A DNA stretch of 64,000 bases, taken from positions 8,308,001-8,372,000 of the forward strand of contig NZ_CP109013.1 of NCBI RefSeq assembly GCF_036226745.1. Direction: 5' to 3'. The stretch is from Streptomyces sp. NBC_00683. GTDB taxonomy: Bacteria > Actinomycetota > Actinomycetes > Streptomycetales > Streptomycetaceae. The translations under genes were made by a program, and so were the position numbers. The notes under the pieces are model-generated. The model was given only the letters and a program-made list of their open reading frames with translations, searched no databases and was not told where the DNA came from. This document shows positions 26,160 to 33,705 of the stretch, one piece after another; the stretch's first letter is position 1, and each line of letters begins with the position of its first letter.

Positions 26160-26753
26160 ATGGACATACGACGACTGGACCGCCATGCGCTGTTACTGAC
26201 CGGGGAGGTGGTCTCCCGGGTGAAGACCGACCACTTGACGTTGGCGACGCCGTGCGCGGACTGGACCCTGCAGGGCCTGCTTCGCCATCTGGTCAGCCAG
26301 AACGAGGGGTTCGCCGCCTCCGCCCGCGGTGCGGGTGAGCGGTGGGCCGTGTGGCGCGACGGCGACCTCGGCGACGACCCGGTAGGAGCGTATGAGGCAT
26401 CGGTCGGCAAGGTCACCGCGGCGTTCGCGGAAGACGACGTGCTGGAGCGGCGGTTCGCGCTGCCGGAGGTGGGTGAGGGCTTCGCTGTCCCCGGACGGAT
26501 AGCGATCGGCTTCCACCTGCTCGACTACGTGGTGCACGCCTGGGACGTCGCGGTGACGATCGGCGCCCCGTGGGAGCCCGCCGCCGAACTCACCACCGCC
26601 GCGCTGCGCGTCGCAGCCAATGTCCCGGACGAGGGCCGCGGGGCCGGTGCCGCGTTCCGCCGGCAGATCTCCGTTCCCGACGATGCCTCGCCGGGCGACC
26701 GGTTGCTCACCCTGCTCGGCCGCGACCCGTCCTGGACGCCGGGGCCATGCTGA
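26160..26753 (+). CDS. TIGR03086 family metal-binding protein (mycothiol/maleylpyruvate isomerase-like)
   Basis: This 197-residue DinB-superfamily protein matches TIGR03086, with TPCADWTLQGLLRHLVSQNEGF holding the first metal histidine and IGFHLLDYVVHAWDVAVTIG the others. Such proteins are thought to be mycothiol-dependent isomerases or transferases. The ATG at 26160 follows a TACTCT -10 box (26148-26153) by 6 nt; a GTG at 26139 would lie upstream of that promoter. Codon 12 is TTA (26193-26195), so translation may depend on bldA. Its stop overlaps the next gene's start (ATGCTGA), and MocR diverges from it. Confidence 0.85.
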   Translation: MDIRRLDRHALLLTGEVVSRVKTDHLTLATPCADWTLQGLLRHLVSQNEGFAASARGAGERWAVWRDGDLGDDPVGAYEASVGKVTAAFAEDDVLERRFALPEVGEGFAVPGRIAIGFHLLDYVVHAWDVAVTIGAPWEPAAELTTAALRVAANVPDEGRGAGAAFRRQISVPDDASPGDRLLTLLGRDPSWTPGPC

Positions 26754-27226
26754 GGAGCCGCTGGTGCCAGGGCCCGGCCGGGGACTTCCTCGGCGACCGC
26801 GCCGCGGCGAACGGCGTCGACAGCTGCATGCACGGTCGCCGGAGCGGCCCGCTGATCGTCAGCGTCACCGACTTCACCAGCGACGCATACCGAGACTTGC
26901 CCGGCATCGCGCGTCGCGGCTTCGAGCTGCGGCGCCGCTGGCCGCATCTCGACGGAGCGGTCGGCATGTGGCTATGGGGCGCGCCCCTGGCCCGGCGCTG
27001 CGGATCCGTCTCGGTGTGGACCGGACGGCGAGCCCTGGCGGGGTTCGTACGCCTGCCGGAGCATGTCGCGATCATGGACGAGTACCGCGAGCGAGGCACG
27101 ATCAGGTCGGTGATCCGGGAGTACGACAGCTTCGACGCGCCGCGGATCCGGCGCGACGCGGAGGCATGGCTGATGCCGGACGATCCCGGCCGTGGCGCGC
27201 GGGGGGCGCCACGGCCGGGCGGCTGA
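26747..27226 (+). CDS. Hypothetical protein coupled to the TIGR03086 gene
   Basis: This 159-residue protein begins inside the end of the previous gene (ATGCTGA at 26747), which implies coupled translation. The conserved-looking core SVTDFTSDAYRDLPGIARRGFELRR, VGMWLWGAPLARRCGSVSVW and LAGFVRLPEHVAIMDEYRERG resembles dimeric alpha/beta-barrel monooxygenase-like proteins such as the spheroidene-monooxygenase fold. No catalytic residue can be named. It probably works with the TIGR03086 protein under MocR control; this is inference from position. Confidence 0.65.
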   Translation: MLRSRWCQGPAGDFLGDRAAANGVDSCMHGRRSGPLIVSVTDFTSDAYRDLPGIARRGFELRRRWPHLDGAVGMWLWGAPLARRCGSVSVWTGRRALAGFVRLPEHVAIMDEYRERGTIRSVIREYDSFDAPRIRRDAEAWLMPDDPGRGARGAPRPGG

Positions 27227-27247
27227 CAACGGCTTCCCCTTCATGGA

Positions 27248-27371
27248 GGAGGTGTCCGCGCCCACAGGCCGTCTGCCACGAAACGTACTCGGGTGGCAGA
27301 TCCCGCCACCGAGCACCAGTCCGCACCCGCCAACGAACCCCGTCGATCAACCGCCGTCGGCCGAGCGAACG
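27248..27371 (-). pseudogene. Fragment of an IS5-family transposase N-terminus
   Basis: The minus strand encodes RRRLIDGVRWRVRTGARWRDLPPEY, then SWQTACGR, which is the start of IS5-family transposases (usual form GxxxRVRTGxxWRDLPxxxGPWxTVYxR). Only about 40 residues remain, without the DDE catalytic core. It sits just past the end of the adenylate kinase gene and about 0.9 kb from the inverted-repeat element at 28244. Confidence 0.65.
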
Positions 27372-27382
27372 GCCTGGGGGCA

Positions 27383-28060
27383 TCACATCGACGTATCGGC
27401 GGCGTCGGCCTGGCCTTGGCCGATTGCGTCCAGCGCGCGGTGCAGGACTTCCTGGACTCGGCCGTGTGCCGAGATCGTGGTCACCAGGCCCTGCGCCTGG
27501 TAGAGGTCGACGACCGACGCCGTCTCGGTGCGGTAGACCTCCAGTCGCTGACGAACGGTTGCCTCGCGGTCGTCTTCGCGCTGGTACAGCTCACCGCCGC
27601 AGACGTCGCAGACTCCTGCCTCTTGAGGAGGGCTGTAGTCGACGTGAAAGATGTGTTCACGGTCCTGACGGCACAAACGTCGTCCAGCGATCCGTCTGAC
27701 CACCTGGCCCTCGGCAATCGCCAGGTCGAGGACGGCGTCCAGCCTCAACTCGGAGTCGGCCAGGATGCCGTCCAGCGCTTGCGCCTGGGCAAGATTGCGA
27801 GGGAAGCCGTCCAGCAGGAATCCGCGCTCGGTGTCTGGGCGGGTGAGGCGCTCTTTGATCACCCCGATCGTGACCTCGTCCGGTACCAGGAGGCCGGCGT
27901 GTATGTGCGTGCGGGCGGTCCGGCCGAGCTCGGTGCCCTGGTCGATGTGCTCGCGAAACAGGTCACCGGTGGAAATGTGCGGGATCGACAGATGCGCGGC
28001 AAGGCGCACTGCTTGCGTGCCCTTGCCGGCCCCGGGCGGCCCGATCAGGAGGATGCGCAT
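27383..28060 (-). CDS. adk: Adenylate kinase, probable second copy
   Basis: This 225-residue enzyme interconverts ATP + AMP and 2 ADP in the cytoplasm. The P-loop GPPGAGKGTQ lies at residues 6-15, AMP-binding residues in STGDLFRE and GFLLDGFPRN, and a long LID with the zinc-type residues LCRQDREHIFHVDYSPP and CDVCGGEL. The usual streptomycete adk lies in the secY ribosomal operon; this one is isolated, so it is probably a paralogue. I chose the ATG at 28060; an ATG 21 nt upstream is also possible. The transposase scrap lies directly at its 3' end. Confidence 0.9.
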   Translation of the reverse strand: MRILLIGPPGAGKGTQAVRLAAHLSIPHISTGDLFREHIDQGTELGRTARTHIHAGLLVPDEVTIGVIKERLTRPDTERGFLLDGFPRNLAQAQALDGILADSELRLDAVLDLAIAEGQVVRRIAGRRLCRQDREHIFHVDYSPPQEAGVCDVCGGELYQREDDREATVRQRLEVYRTETASVVDLYQAQGLVTTISAHGRVQEVLHRALDAIGQGQADAADTSM

Positions 28061-28243
28061 CGATGAGGGACCCTTCGTCATGTGTGGCCCGGGATTCGCA
28101 GCCGTGACTGAACGCTAGTGCCGTTCCCCACCAGGGCGCGATCCGGCGCACCCCAAGACCGGAGCTGGGGATAACCCTCCAGCGTGAGCCTTCACCTTTC
28201 CGGGACGGCCCACCCAGCACACCAGCAACTTCTAAGACACGGC

Positions 28244-28265
28244 CTAGGGCGTTTCTTTTGGATCA
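28244..28265. repeat. Left terminal inverted repeat of a small mobile element
   Basis: This 22-bp repeat starts CTAGGGCGTTTCTTTTGG. Its reverse complement recurs at 28704-28725 with one mismatch (21 of 22). The CTAG at the outer end is itself palindromic, so the exact end and any target duplication cannot be fixed. Confidence 0.8.
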
Positions 28266-28292
28266 TCTGGAAACGGCCCGCGCTGTTGCATG

Positions 28293-28613
28293 TCAGGCCA
28301 GCTGGAAGCCGCTCCGGAAGACACCGCCGTACTCCCCAGGCGTCTCCCAGCAGGTGTAATGGCGGCCAAGGAGATCGGGCAGGTCGATCCCCAGTTGTAT
28401 CGCCAAGTCGGCGGCACCGGTCTGGCGGGTCCGAGAGGGGTCATCGGCAGCTTGAAACAGGGCCGAGGCGCCGCGCAGTTCGACTACCACGTATTCCACA
28501 CGCTTGCCCGTGCCGACTACGGGTTCCTCGTGGTGCTGCTCATGCCGGGGATTCACAGCCTGCCCGCAGAGCCCGCAGCGCAGGTCGTCCTGTGATGTAT
28601 CCACGGCAGGCAT
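28293..28613 (-). CDS. Small hypothetical protein inside the mobile element
   Basis: This 106-residue protein starts MPAVDTSQDDLRCGLCGQAV and continues with NPRHEQHHEEP, a CxxC plus His pattern that could bind zinc. Its middle, KRVEYVVVELRGASALFQAADDPSRTRQTGAADLAIQLGIDL, reads like a real folded protein rather than random code. It fills most of the space between the inverted repeats. The family and role are unknown; it is not a transposase. Confidence 0.55.
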   Translation of the reverse strand: MPAVDTSQDDLRCGLCGQAVNPRHEQHHEEPVVGTGKRVEYVVVELRGASALFQAADDPSRTRQTGAADLAIQLGIDLPDLLGRHYTCWETPGEYGGVFRSGFQLA

Positions 28614-28703
28614 CGTACAGCTCGCTCGAACACGCGTGGCCACCAGTCATCCTCACCCCAGAACGCCCGGGCATCGGCTCGCCGAACGCCCCACTCCCAT
28701 CAC

Positions 28704-28725
28704 TGATCCGAAAGAAACGCCCTAG
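28704..28725. repeat. Right terminal inverted repeat of the mobile element
   Basis: TGATCCGAAAGAAACGCC followed by CTAG is the reverse complement of the left repeat at 28244-28265, except at one position. Its last bases supply the TAG stop of the minus-strand DinB gene. Confidence 0.8.
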
Positions 28726-29228
28726 CCGCCGGTCGTGCCGTCGAGCATCTCGCGCAGGATGTCCAGGTGGCCGTTGTGACGGGCTGTCTCCTCGGTGAGG
28801 TGGAGGAGGATCCAGCGCAGGTCGACGTGGAGGCCGTTGCGGATGGCCCGCTCGGCCTGTGTCCCCAGGCTGTTCCCGGCGACCAGTTCGCGATAGCGGG
28901 CGCTCTGTTCGGCGTACTCGTCGAGCAACTGCGTGAGCGGGAAGTCGACGGCGATACGCATCTCGCGGTCGGGGTCCTCATCCGTCATGGGGGCCCGGTC
29001 TTCCTCGCCGAGGAAGACCACCTGGAACCAGTAGTACTCGACCCAGCGGAGATGGTTGATCACTCCGCTCATGGTCATCAGCGGTGAGCCCGGCAGGAGT
29101 GCCTTGTGGGCGTTCTCCGCTGAGACGCCCTCGCACTTGGCGCGGGCGGTGTCACGTGTGTAGTCGAGGAACGTGGTGATCTGGGTGCGCTCGTCCCAGG
29201 CAGGCGGTGTGTCTTCGATTCTGGTCAT
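28722..29228 (-). CDS. DinB/DUF664 family protein
   Basis: This 168-residue DUF664 protein has the histidines in GVINHLRWVEYYWFQ and in EETARHNGHLDILREMLDG, and the typical LRWILLHLTEETARH helix. It is closer to the DUF664 type with the N-terminal TFLDYTRDTARAKCEGVSAE than to the two DinB proteins further left. Its TAG stop is formed by the outermost bases of the mobile element's right repeat, so the C-terminus was probably set or altered by the insertion. No clear ribosome site is seen. Confidence 0.88.
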   Translation of the reverse strand: MTRIEDTPPAWDERTQITTFLDYTRDTARAKCEGVSAENAHKALLPGSPLMTMSGVINHLRWVEYYWFQVVFLGEEDRAPMTDEDPDREMRIAVDFPLTQLLDEYAEQSARYRELVAGNSLGTQAERAIRNGLHVDLRWILLHLTEETARHNGHLDILREMLDGTTGG

Positions 29229-29299
29229 CGCGCGAAGCGTCCCCGATCACCACGACTGATGTCGAGGCGTTTATCGACGGGGCCAACCAGTTCCACCCC

Positions 29300-29827
29300 C
29301 TAGTCGCTGAGGATCCGCTCCCACAGCAGTCCGTCCCGCCAGCTCCCATCGAGAAAGATCGAGGAGTGCGCGACGCCGTACGGACTGAAACCGTTGCGGC
29401 GCAGCACCCGCTGCGACGGCAGATTCTCCAGGTTGGTGGACGCCTCGGCGCGGTGCAACCCGAGTTCGTCCGTCATCACCCGGAGCGCAAGTCCGACGGC
29501 GTGCCCGGCGTGCCCCTGATTCTGGGCGGTGCTGGCGATCCAGTATCCGACGGAGCCGCGGCGCAGGTGCGGCTGGGGGAGGATGCCTCCGACGGTGACC
29601 TGCCCGATCACCTGGTCGTCGGCGAGCACCACACCCGGCCAGACCGTACCGGCCCGGTATCCGGCCAGCAGGCTGTCGATGCGCGCCGCCTGGCCCTCCG
29701 GGGTGAAGAAGTCGGCCGATTGGGCCGGTTCCCACGGCCGGAATGCCTCGAAGTCCCGCACCCGATGCGCAGCGATCGGGGTGGCGTCCGTGGGCTCGAT
29801 CAGACGGATCCTGGTGCTGCTGCCCAT
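29300..29827 (-). CDS. GNAT acetyltransferase, RimJ/RimL type
   Basis: This 175-residue acetyltransferase has the RimJ/RimL pattern: IRLIEPTDATPIAAHRVRD at the start, GQVTVGGILPQPHLRRGSVGYWI, an acetyl-CoA motif QNQGHAGHAVGLALRVMTDELGLHRAEAST, and RVLRRNGFSPYGVAHSSIFLDG at the end. Relatives acetylate ribosomal protein N-termini or small molecules. The ATG at 29827 has AAGGAA about 9 nt upstream; an ATG 117 nt further upstream would add residues without homology. Confidence 0.88.
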   Translation of the reverse strand: MGSSTRIRLIEPTDATPIAAHRVRDFEAFRPWEPAQSADFFTPEGQAARIDSLLAGYRAGTVWPGVVLADDQVIGQVTVGGILPQPHLRRGSVGYWIASTAQNQGHAGHAVGLALRVMTDELGLHRAEASTNLENLPSQRVLRRNGFSPYGVAHSSIFLDGSWRDGLLWERILSD

Positions 29828-29971
29828 GGGCTGAATTCCTTGTCGTGGTACGTCGGATGGGACAGTCAGCCTATGCGGGGCCGTGCCGCCGCTGCCTACG
29901 CCCGATGGGTCATCGAGCGGACCTCGGTCTGGGCGCTCCTTCAACTCCGCTCGATCCCAGCACGATCAAGA

Positions 29972-31510
29972 TCAGAACGAGAAGCCCTGGGGCAGTAGAT
30001 CCGCCATCACAGCAGGCGGCAGCGACGGGTTGGCCGCCGCCGCTTCGGCCACCTGACCGTTCGGGTCGGTGAGGAGCTCTGCGACAACCAGCGGCGGGAG
30101 TGCCGGATGACCGGCGGCTATGGGCCGCGCCTGATGGTCCGCCAAGCAGGCGAGCAGCGCCGGGGCCGTCGCGTTGGGGTGCCGGGCGATCACGCGGAAT
30201 GCTTTCTGTACCGGTGGCTCGTGCCGGGTCAGGTACTCCAGCAGTGCCGGAGTCGCGTCCGGGTTGGCCGCCACCTTGGCGATGACCCTGACTCCGTGCC
30301 GGTCGACCATGGCGCGCAGCTGCGATTCCGGCAGACCGGGGTGCGGAGCGACGGACTTGACCACTTTCGCGTCGGGGTCGGCGGCCAGCGCGTCGCGGAT
30401 CCCGGCCGGCAGATCCCGTCGTTGGGCCACGAGCATCCGCGCGGCCGGGTTCGGTGACTGAGCCAGCTCCCTGACCTCGGAGGGGGAGGCGGACGCGATC
30501 CGCGGCAGGAGGGTGGAGCCGACTTTGGTCATGCCGGCCAGCCGGGTCAGCACGTCGAGCGGCACGTGCGGGTTGTGCGCGAGCTGTCGCCGCACATCGT
30601 GGCCAGCGTCGTCGGCCAGTGCACGGATCACCGCGTCGTCGATCGAGGGATTCGCGGCGAGGTCGGCGCGGACACCGGGAGCGGGATCTACGGCGATCCG
30701 AGCGCACACCTCGGGAGGCAGGTCGGGACGGGCCGCGAGCGCCCAGCGCAGCAGAATCGAAGGATGGTCGGCGAAGCCGACGACGGCTTCCAACGGTGTG
30801 GCCGGGTTCTGCAGTGCCGCATGCAGCACGTTGTGCACGGTGGATTCGTGGGAGCCGTCACAGGAGGCGCCCAGCAGTAGATCGCAGTCCAGCCGTGAGC
30901 AGTGCGGATCGTGCACGAACGGCGGATCTTCGCGGTCGCAGACCAGGCACCGCTGCGCGGGAGGCAGCCCTTCGCCGCTGATGAGCGCCGCCAGTACGGT
31001 CGGGGGCGTCGCCTCGTTGGCCGCCACACTGCGGCGGACCTCGGCATGCGGATGCCTCGCAAGCCTGGCGGCCACATCGCGCGTGGTCCACAAGGCGAAC
31101 TCCGCGACCACGCGTACGTCCGAGTCCGTGGCAAGCATCTCCACCACATCGGGCGGGAGGCCGGGGCAGGAGGCCAGCTTCTCCCGGTGTTCGACGACGG
31201 GATCGGCCGCAAGGAGGCGAGCCCACTCCGGGTTGCCGGCACCTTCTTCGAGCAGGGCGACGGCGGCGCGAGGCTGTGTCGCGGGATCAACGTCGGCGGC
31301 GGTCAACCGGCCCTCGTACGCAAGCTGAAGAGCACTCTCTTCGACGCGCGAGGCCAACGCAACCGCCTGCGCACGGCTGAGGTCCGCGCGCCCGGCGAGG
31401 TCCAGGGCGATGCCGTCGTCCGCGACCGCGATCAGCCGGTCGACCAGTTCGGACGGCAGAGCCGGATTGGCGGCGAGTCCGCACAGGACATGGTTCACAG
31501 AGGGCATCAT
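29972..31510 (-). CDS. Leucine-rich repeat variant (LRV) protein with Cys/His insert
   Basis: This 512-residue protein consists largely of about 24-residue LRV repeats of the form NPSLPPxVxxxLAxDPxxxVRxxLA, such as NPATPLEAVVGFADHPSILLRWALA. LRV proteins form right-handed superhelices and probably bind partner proteins. Near residues 185-225 the repeats are interrupted by CLVCDREDPPFVHDPHC and following cysteines, a possible zinc or iron-sulphur site. I chose ATG 31510; another ATG follows at 31507, and GAGGTCC lies upstream. It is divergent from the LysE gene. No enzyme motif is seen. Confidence 0.8.
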   Translation of the reverse strand: MMPSVNHVLCGLAANPALPSELVDRLIAVADDGIALDLAGRADLSRAQAVALASRVEESALQLAYEGRLTAADVDPATQPRAAVALLEEGAGNPEWARLLAADPVVEHREKLASCPGLPPDVVEMLATDSDVRVVAEFALWTTRDVAARLARHPHAEVRRSVAANEATPPTVLAALISGEGLPPAQRCLVCDREDPPFVHDPHCSRLDCDLLLGASCDGSHESTVHNVLHAALQNPATPLEAVVGFADHPSILLRWALAARPDLPPEVCARIAVDPAPGVRADLAANPSIDDAVIRALADDAGHDVRRQLAHNPHVPLDVLTRLAGMTKVGSTLLPRIASASPSEVRELAQSPNPAARMLVAQRRDLPAGIRDALAADPDAKVVKSVAPHPGLPESQLRAMVDRHGVRVIAKVAANPDATPALLEYLTRHEPPVQKAFRVIARHPNATAPALLACLADHQARPIAAGHPALPPLVVAELLTDPNGQVAEAAAANPSLPPAVMADLLPQGFSF

Positions 31511-31766
31511 GCCTGGACCTCGACCGGATGGCTCGTGGATTTCGGCGTAACAAGTGGACGGCACCTCTCCTCGTAGGAGGTCACTGTTTGCCGCGGTCGT
31601 GGCTCCGGCTGGGAAGAAGGGAAAATGATTTGAAAGACCGCCCGCGCTGCCGACAACATCCGCCCATGACTACGACCACCGCCGCCACGCTTCTGACCTC
31701 CGCCGTCCGATCGGTGCGAGTCCAGCAGCAGCCGGGCCGACTGCGAAGGCCCACGTTCCCGCACTC

Positions 31767-32399
31767 GTGAGCGCCGTTCTGGTCGCGGGGCTTCTCGCCG
31801 GCTACGGCATTGCCATGCCGGTGGGAGCGGTCGCGGCATACCTGGTGGCCCTGACAGCCCGGACGTCTCCCAAGATCGGTGCGTTCGCCGCACTGGGGGT
31901 CGCGACCGCTGACGGCCTCTATGCGTTGATCGCTGTGGTCGGGGGCTCCACGATCACTCCCCTCATCGAGCCGGTGATGCTCCCCCTGCGATGGGCGTCC
32001 GCCGCGGTCCTCATCGTGCTGGCCCTCTGGGGCGGCGCCACAGGCATCCGCCAGTACCGCAAACGGCACACGGTGACCCGAACGGATACGCGGCCTCTCA
32101 CTCCTGCGCGGGCGTATGCGGCGTTGCTGGCGATCACGATGATGAACCCCATGACCGTGATCTATTTCGCGGCGCTCGTGCTCGGCAGCGATATCGCGGC
32201 GGCTGCCCACCACCTGGAACAGGCAGCATTCGTCCTTGCCGCGTTCGCCGCCTCCACCAGCTGGCAGTTGTTGCTGGTCGGCGGCGGAGCTCTGCTGGGC
32301 CGAACGCTGACCGGCAGCCGCGGGCGGCTCATCACCACTTTGGTCTCCAGCAGCCTGATCACCGCACTCGCCACTCACCTCGTCATCTCGGCGTCCTGA
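31767..32399 (+). CDS. LysE/RhtB family amino-acid exporter
   Basis: This 210-residue inner-membrane protein has six predicted hydrophobic helices and the LysE signature at the start (GLLAGYGIAMPVGAVAAYLV; family form GxxxxxxPGPxxxxv). It also has the conserved MNPMTVIYFAALV segment of the family. Such carriers export amino acids or derivatives by proton exchange. The start is a GTG with no strong ribosome site, so the precise start is uncertain. It is monocistronic, convergent with the MFS gene 26 nt away. Confidence 0.88.
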   Translation: MSAVLVAGLLAGYGIAMPVGAVAAYLVALTARTSPKIGAFAALGVATADGLYALIAVVGGSTITPLIEPVMLPLRWASAAVLIVLALWGGATGIRQYRKRHTVTRTDTRPLTPARAYAALLAITMMNPMTVIYFAALVLGSDIAAAAHHLEQAAFVLAAFAASTSWQLLLVGGGALLGRTLTGSRGRLITTLVSSSLITALATHLVISAS

Positions 32400-32425
32400 G
32401 ACAACTCGACCGCCGGGAACACCAC

Positions 32426-33705
32426 TCACCGTGTCGTGGCCACGTCGTCGGCAGCCAGGGAGTGGATGCGCGGTATGGGCGAAGAGAGCAGCCAGAGCAG
32501 CGACAACGCTCCGCCGACGGCCCCGACGAGCAGAGCCGCACGCAGGCCGAAAGCGGTGGCGAGCAGGCCGCCGACGAGGGCTCCGACAGGGCGTACGCCG
32601 TAGTTGAGCGTGCTGTACGCGCCCGCCACGCGGCTGCGCATGCCGTCGGGGATCACGCTGGTCTGCAGGGAGTTGAGATTGACGTCGAAGAGCATGACGC
32701 CGACTCCGGAGAGGAACTCCGCCGCGGCCAGCGCTCCGGCACGCGCCCAGAGCGGGCCTCCCGCGCACGCTGCGATGGCGATGGGCGCCGGGAACAGCAC
32801 GGCTCCCACAACGATGCTGCGGCCCACACCGATACGTCGCGAGACCCCCGGGCGATGACGGCACCGAGGAGAGCGCCGGTCGAGCCGATGCCTAGCGCCA
32901 GGCCGATGACTCCGGCGGACAGTCCGAGCACGCGGCTGGCGAACAGCACCATCAGCCCACTGCCCGCAACAAAGGTGAAGAAGTTGACGGTCGCCGCGCA
33001 GCAGAGCCCAGCACGCAGTACCGGGTGCCGCCCCACGAAGGCCATCCCCTCCCGGGCACGCCGGAGCAGGGGAGGAACCGCGTCCTCCTCGGTGGCGGCG
33101 CGATGTTCACCGAGCGGGATCCGCCCGATCAGGAACGCGGACGCCAGATACGACAGGGCATCGAGGACGACAGCGACCGGAGCGGTCAACGCCTGCACGA
33201 GACCGCCGCCGACCGCAGGCCCGACCACGTACGACACCGACCGGCTGGTACTGAGTTTGCTGTTGGCCTCGACATAGGAGGAGCGAGGCACCAGCTGGAC
33301 GAAGAAGGGCGGATACGCGGTGCTGAACAACACGGCTGCCGCGCCGGTCAGCAACGCCACGGCGTACAGCTGACCAAGGCTCACCGCATCGAGCAGGTAG
33401 GCGACGGGCAGGCTGAGCAGCACCGCACCGCGCACCAGATCGGCGAGAACCATCAGGCGCCGTTTGTGGACGCGTCGGTCGACCCAGGCCCCCAGGAAGA
33501 TCCCGAGAAGGTTCGGGGTCCAGATGAGCGCGGTCAGCCACGCCACCTGGTTGGCCGAGGCGCTCAGCACTGTCACAGCGATCAACGGCACCGCCAGTTC
33601 GGTGATCCGGTCACCGAACTCCGATATCGACTGTCCCGCCCAGAACCGGCGGAAGCGCGGGTTACGCCACAGGGATATGGGGGCGTCCGTCGCCGGGGCG
33701 CTCAC
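32426..33705 (-). pseudogene. MFS transporter gene with a -1 frameshift in a G-run
   Basis: Starting at the GTG 33705, a 12-helix MFS exporter (SLWRNPRFRRFWAGQSISEFGDRITELAVPLIAVTVL) reads in frame to about 32850, then shifts. The C-terminal part (RIGVGRSIVVGAVLFPAPIAIAAC to residue end 32426) continues in another frame. One extra G in the five-G run at 32845-32849 (minus strand) would restore a single 426-residue frame. The break falls near helix 8. It may be a real mutation, a slippage site or a sequencing error. The start overlaps the ArsR-type regulator stop (GTGA), so the pair forms an operon. Confidence 0.8.

Larger units (their letters stand above)
28244..28725. mobile_element. Non-autonomous inverted-repeat element (MITE-like) carrying one small gene
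   Basis: A 482-bp segment bounded by 22-bp inverted repeats encodes no transposase but holds one small frame on the minus strand. End sequences of the GGGCGTTTCTTTCGGATC kind suggest mobilisation by an IS5-type transposase in trans, and a broken IS5-type transposase lies 0.9 kb away. The right repeat ends within the stop codon of the DinB gene at 28722. Confidence 0.65.

Noticed and set aside
28290..28595. A plus-strand 101-codon frame within the mobile element
   Set aside because: The opposite-strand frame has the more protein-like sequence, including CxxC and His residues, so this is taken as its shadow.
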